Of a stretch of 64,000 bases of DNA, positions 59,137 to 64,000 are shown one piece after another. The DNA lies in assembly GCF_000224145.3 (NCBI RefSeq), contig NW_004190420.2, forward strand, positions 62,001 through 126,000. Reading direction: 5' to 3'. How positions within the stretch are numbered: position 1 is the stretch's first letter; each line of letters opens with the position of its first letter. The notes below the pieces were generated by a model, which did no database searches, had not been told where the DNA came from, and saw only the letters and a list, made by a program, of their open reading frames with translations. This stretch comes from Ciona intestinalis. Taxonomy: Eukaryota > Chordata > Ascidiacea > Phlebobranchia > Cionidae. The position numbers were made by a program, and so were the translations under genes.

Positions 59137-59271
59137 AGTTTTTTATGTTTCTGTTTTTTCTGTGTTATGTTTAATTTCTTTTGTTCAACAAAATTAAAAA
59201 AACCTGACAGTTTCAGATGTATTAAAAAAATATGGTGTCCTATAGAGAAGTGGCAGTAATAATATCAACTT
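59137..59271. other. shared 3' end region of the receptor and ORC2 genes
   Basis: Only 135 bases separate the stop codons of two convergent genes. ATTAAA at 59193-59198 could end the plus-strand transcript. The 3' UTRs must be very short or overlap. Confidence 0.6.
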
Positions 59272-62200
59272 TTACTGATTAAAGTCATATTCAAGATATT
59301 CTTTCAAGGTGGTTGGATCCAAAGGTACCGACAAATATTCCCCACCATCACTACCCTGTAAAAAACAAAAGGGCATTTTTATTGCTACTATAGGCAAACG
59401 TTTGGTGTATGTGGTCTATAAGCTGTTTTTTGGAATGTAATGTGTATTGAAATTGCTGATGGCCTACATCTTACTGATGATAGACATTAGTAGATTCACA
59501 ACTAATTGTTTTGTAAACATATGTAAGGAATCTTAAAAACAGACTTGACATACCTTGTGAATATTAACCAACTTATGATCTACAAATTCTGTAAGATGAG
59601 CTTTCAAAGTCAGCTCGCTGTTCACAAGAAATCTTTCGCGGCAAATTCGGTAGAGGTCCGTAAATGAGAACGCTGAAAACAATTTTTTTTTCATGGTTTT
59701 TTAGGCAAATATAATTTGCATTTTCCTAAATACTTATGTTTTCAATATACTTAACTAACCAAAATGTTGAAAATAAACCCCCACAACAGATGCTTACCTT
59801 CCTGGGTTTCTTCCTCATCCTTTTCTTCCAGTTGATGTTCGATGAGAATCTTGAAAACTCCTCGAGCATTTGATGTCAAACTCTTGGCAACGTGCAGGAG
59901 GCCACTGAGTGCAAGGGCTGCTCCACGAGCACCAAGACCAGCCCCAGCACTGGAAAGCAACAATGAACCTTCATAGGAAGTTTCAGCTGTGTACGATGCA
60001 TAGGTTGTCACATCGTGCCACAACCATCTGAATCTTGTCAGTTTCGACTGATCCCATGCTGAAAATAAATATGAGGTTCACGTCATGCATATTTTTGTTG
60101 TTTAAATCCGGTGGTCATATATTGGTTGTTCAAATCGTCAGACATAAAAAATAACAAAACATACAGATATTTATAAGCAAGCACTAGGTGTCGTTGCACT
60201 GCCAAGCAAAATAAAAATATATTTTTTGGCGGCGTGGCACAGTTGGTTAGCGCGCATGCCTCAAACCCAGAGGTAAAGGGCTCAAGGCTCGTCGTTGCTA
60301 CCGTTGTGGGCGTATGTGTCCTTGGGCCAGATACATAATGGTAATTACTCCAATCTAGTGGTCAATAATGGATTGTCCAAATTATCAGCCACACATAAAA
60401 AAATGAAAAAATCAACAAAAAATAATCAGGCACAAAGTAACATACTTGGTAATTCGTAGTTTGGCGTGAGGTGTATTAAACAGAACACCCGTGTTATAAC
60501 GACTGTCATTTTCCGGCCACGCGAAGATAAAGTAAGTTACATTCATTCATTCATTCATCATTCATTCATTCACATTTATTTTTGTATATATATTTAACAT
60601 GGCAATGTAACTCACCCAGAGGTGCATTGATATGGTCAATTGAAGCAATAATATGAATCCTTTTAATATCGGCCAACTTGCATAGAGCACCTTGTGAGTT
60701 GGATGTACGTAGTGGAGCACCATCAATGTTGTGTATGATAAGAAACAAGTGATCTGTATTTCATGATTGTTAAGGTAAAACAATATTGTTATAATATTTA
60801 GGATGGGAAATTGAAACTTATGCCGGCACATTTATCATTGAAGCAGTTTTTTACCCATAGCATGTTTTAACACATGTCAAATTATAACTGTTTTAAATAA
60901 TTTTATTTGATATACATAAGTAATAGTAGATGTACCAGACTTTTCATCATCACTGTTGTAATGTTTGGTAATAGTGTTCAACATTTCATCTTGACTATGA
61001 GCTGCTGTGGTTTCATCTAAGATATCTTCACATATCGATGTAAGGATCTGTATGTTTGTATTTGTTACCTTTATCTAAATTAAGTTAAGAAGTACAAGCC
61101 TTATACTTGTAAAATAAACTATTTAATGTAATATAGTAAAAAATATTACCATGTATTACTGTATTATTAAAATATTACCATGTATTTCTTAATAATAAAA
61201 ATATTACCATGTATTTCTTAATATTACCATGTATTACTGTACATTTCATTATCTGGTTGAACCATTAAGACTGTACATTTTAAGATTTAATCATGTTTTG
61301 CAGTTTTAATGTGTTTTTAAATATTTATTTAGTTATTTAGGGCTGATAATATATAGACTGTAGAAAACACATTCAGACAAATTGTCGCTTATTGATCATC
61401 CAAACTTTTTTACCCATTACAAACAATTTTTGCCCACACTAAAATACTGTAAAAAGGAAGCTTTTGGATGTAGCGGTAAAGCCACAGTGTAAGTATGTAA
61501 TTATACAAAACCTTATCTAACCGCTCCAACTTACAGACTTAATAGTTAAACCAGGAAAAAATCCGTTGAGGATAAGTTTATTTTGGTTTTTAAGCATTGA
61601 GTCACAGAAGGAATGAATAATTTGTCTCTTCGAGCCCAAACCAAACAACAGCAAGTTAAAGTTGGAACTGGAAGGAAGCCGTAATTACATTATTTAAAAT
61701 TATGAAATGTATATTAAAATTTATTTTGACAGTTTAACAACTAAATGAGAGTAGCAAGGCTAAGACAGTTGTATGGATATGGGTGTAAGTTACTATGTAT
61801 GTAATCTTTAGATAATTGCATTTTCTGGGTATTTCTTAAGACTGAAAATTTGGACAATCCATTACCACTATGTTAAGTGTCTTGCCCAAGGACACACAGG
61901 CACCAATAAGGATTGTAAACTTGAACATTGAACTCGTATTCTTTGGTTATGATGTGATCATCCTACCATTATACCAAAACGCCAGACAAATATTAATAAA
62001 TACTTAAATGGTAATGCTAAAAAACTTATTTAAAGTTAGGCGCGGTTGACACCAAGTTAGCTTTTAATGTTTTTACTTTTTATATTATCATCAGAATGTA
62101 ATCTTTTCTGGGCCCATTAATTGAAGACTCACCATAAATAAAACATCCATTCTCTGAAACATGATTTGTAACCATCAAATAATTTTGCTTTTGCAACATC

Positions 62201-63895
62201 TACATTAGAAGCTTCATCTAAATATTAAACAGGTTTTGGAATTTAAGGGAACTGAGATTCGGATTTTATGTAAAAAAGGTAAACTATTTTGAACCTTCAT
62301 ATATTCACTGATGTGTTGCTAAACTTGCTATTACAAGTAAACATAGAGATAAATTCCATACACCAAAGTTGCCAAGCCAAAATACTAAAAAACAAACATC
62401 AAGCAGTATTCTATGTGGGTAAGCCAGGAGGTTTAAAAATTAGCCCATTACCCTACCAAATAATGCTTAAGTTTGACATTTTCTCTCCACCTTTTGAACT
62501 GTGCTTTTGAAGTGCAGTGTTAAGTTGGTCAGGGTCCATTCTTGGATTCTTAAGTTTTTGCAAAGTGTGGTCTGACGTAACTTTTGCTTTCCCCTTCTTC
62601 CCACCATGAGCATCAAAATATAATTCCCTTTCTGACGGCTGCAAATATTTTTTTTAAAGCCACACATCAAAACATGACCAAATGTTAAAAAGTTGTTACT
62701 AATTTTAATCTTGGTGAAGTTCTATTGGTCGTTGATTGTCTCCTTTCGTCAGTTGATTCAGAAGGTACTTTTAACCTGTTATGGATTAGGGGTAACATAT
62801 GCATAAAACCAGGCTAGAAAAGAAATTCTCATGGTTAATTTTTTAAACATGCATTAAAATTACTAAGGTAGTATAGTAAGGTGGGGAAAAACTGGAGACA
62901 TTTAGCACATATTAATATTATCCAACTGCCAAGATCGCGTTTTAAAGAATTAACAACTCCATTTTAGAGTCGTGTGGATACGGTTTCATAATTTTTTGAA
63001 TGTTCTTTATTTACAACCAAATTGGCCGAGAAAATAAATGAAAATGTGTCCCATCTTCACCCACTTCACCTCATATTTAACAAGTATATATATAACACTC
63101 AAATTCAGACACATTTTTTTTAATTTTACTTTACACAGAAGATTGAACTTGACCCATGGGGGTATTGAGTTTAACAACAACACTAATCAATAAACTTACA
63201 TGTGAAGGATAAATAACTTACTGAGATCTATCTTCTTCTTCTGCCTCTTCTGAGTGATCCGTATTACTCTCATCCTCACTGCAATCATTGCCACTTGAGG
63301 ATTCATTTTCTTCTTGTCTCAAACGAAGAGAGAATTTTCCATCACCTGATGTGAATACATTATAAACAATGTTAAAAATCTAACTGTTGTGTTCTTTCGT
63401 TAAAGTAGGCTTTCCACATGCCATTATGCATATTTTCTTCAAATTTAAACAATAATAATTTTTGTCCTTTCATTATATGTTGTATGTTTGGTGTAACAGT
63501 CACAACTTTTATTTAAAAGATTCTGTAATTTTCCAACTAAACCATGATAACCTTTTTTTCTTGGGGTTTGCTTCTTCTTTGTCTGAAAAAAACAACAAAA
63601 AAAAACAGTGTTAAAAAATGTAAGATACTGCTTAATAAATAAAACGTATTAAAGAATTAAAATAACGAAGCACTGTTAAACATTGTAATATTTTACCTCA
63701 GTGGTATTCCCTCCCAACTTCCCCGCTCGACTTTTTCTTGCCGACTCTTCAGCTGTTTGGGGTACAAGGTTACAATTTGCTTTTACAGAACTTGATATAC
63801 ATTCTTACCAAATTTGTTCATTTGCTTGGATTTTTTGGGAGTTTTAAATGAATACAAGTTCATGCTGTCTTTATTTACGGGTTGTGCTTGAGGTT
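59272..63895 (-). CDS. ORC2: origin recognition complex subunit 2 (5' end outside window)
   Basis: Minus-strand exons: 63895-63809, 63752-63697, 63582-63552, 63345-63222, 62638-62491, 62217-62133, 61667-61535, 61047-60936, 60753-60616, 60058-59798, 59672-59554, 59355-59272. The N-terminal part seen is Lys-rich and acidic. Then come [95 protein letters not shown], and the winged-helix tail [10 protein letters not shown]...[10 protein letters not shown], all matching the ORC2 AAA-like and winged-helix regions in order. ORC2 is part of the complex that licenses replication origins. Phases agree except between the 63222 and 62638 exons, where a small exon or a shifted site is missing. The gene continues past the right edge. 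Confidence 0.93.
60228..60572 (+). mobile_element. full-length tRNA-derived SINE with (ATTC)n tail, in ORC2 intron
   Basis: Starts GGCGGCGTGGCACAGTTGG. The A box TGGCACAGTTGG (60235-60246) fits the pol III consensus exactly, and a B-box-like GGCTCAAGGCT lies about 33 bases later. A central part (GTGTCCTTGGGC) and a unique body follow, ending in repeated ATTC. About 345 bases; the reference copy for the other SINE fragments here. Confidence 0.88.
61141..61242. repeat. short tandem repeat of ATATTACCATGTATT units
   Basis: Four irregular copies of ATATTACCATGTATT with spacers such as ACTGT or TCTTA, in an ORC2 intron. No function is apparent. Confidence 0.65.
61850..61985 (-). mobile_element. 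second type of tRNA-derived SINE, in ORC2 intron
   Basis: Read on the minus strand, the head GGCGTTTTGGTATAATGGTA gives an A box (TGGTATAATGG) and GAGTTCAATGTTC a B box, different from the SINE at 60228. The central GTGTCCTTGGGCAAGACAC and GGATTGTCC are shared with it. No ATTC tail is seen. Confidence 0.6.
62872..63072. mobile_element. worn TIR MITE, in ORC2 gene
   Basis: Left end TATAGTAAGGTGGGGAAAAA; right end GTGTCCCATCTTCACCCACT. The inner sequence (TTTAAAGAATTAACAAC, GTGTGGATACGGTTTCATAA) matches the copy at 19117, so these two form one subgroup. Confidence 0.7.
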
Positions 63896-64000
63896 CTAAT
63901 GTAATAGGATTGGTTATTTCAATAGAACAAATAATTTTTTTGTTCAAATAACTTTATAGTTTTTAGTTTATAATATTTGCCTCAATCAGACCATGAAAAC

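Noticed and set aside
59751-60023. 90-codon minus frame as a separate gene
   Set aside because: It is an internal exon of ORC2 read beyond its donor.

Overview
The window looks like a piece of a tunicate (Ciona-type) genome. Genes have many short exons and small introns, intergenic DNA is AT-rich, and the deuterostome orthologues MEGF6, CNBP, FAM135 and ORC2 sit close together. The organism is inferred from these traits, not checked by search. Exons were placed by hand from GT/AG sites, codon phase and remembered family sequences.

Layout: (1) 1-18025, plus strand: a MEGF6-like secreted multi-EGF gene with 39 exons, an EMI domain, 9 EGF/cbEGF modules, 24 laminin-type EGF modules and an Arg-rich tail. 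A second signal-peptide exon with its own TATA box lies inside the gene at 6468. (2) 20216-23939, minus: CNBP with 8 CCHC zinc knuckles and an RGG box; one intron holds an assembly gap and inverted-repeat elements. (3) 25955-36476, plus: FAM135, 26 exons, with a C-terminal lipase-like domain; a piggyBac-type non-autonomous transposon lies in one intron. (4) 37252-51765, minus: a tandem array of three 11-exon genes for predicted ER-lumenal JmjC (cupin_8) proteins with EF-hands; two end in KEEL and the third loses a DEL-type ending to a 1-nt shift. (5) 52744-59136, plus: an ionotropic glutamate receptor with NMDA-like core motifs, a Trp at the Q/R/N pore position and a very long basic/acidic M1-M2 loop. 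(6) 59272 to the right edge, minus: the 3' part of ORC2.

Gene order alternates: MEGF6/CNBP, FAM135/JmjC and iGluR/ORC2 are tail to tail, while CNBP/FAM135 and JmjC/iGluR are head to head. Mobile DNA is plain: tRNA-derived SINEs with (ATTC)n tails, several ending at splice sites of the JmjC genes; a short inverted-repeat MITE family; and the piggyBac-type element. Three runs of N (22422-22471, 40083-40306, 41998-42047) all lie in repeated sequence.

The most unusual content is the ER-directed JmjC/EF-hand triplet with intact Fe(II)/2-oxoglutarate residues. I saw no tRNA gene, rRNA, CRISPR array or virus-derived element that I could support.
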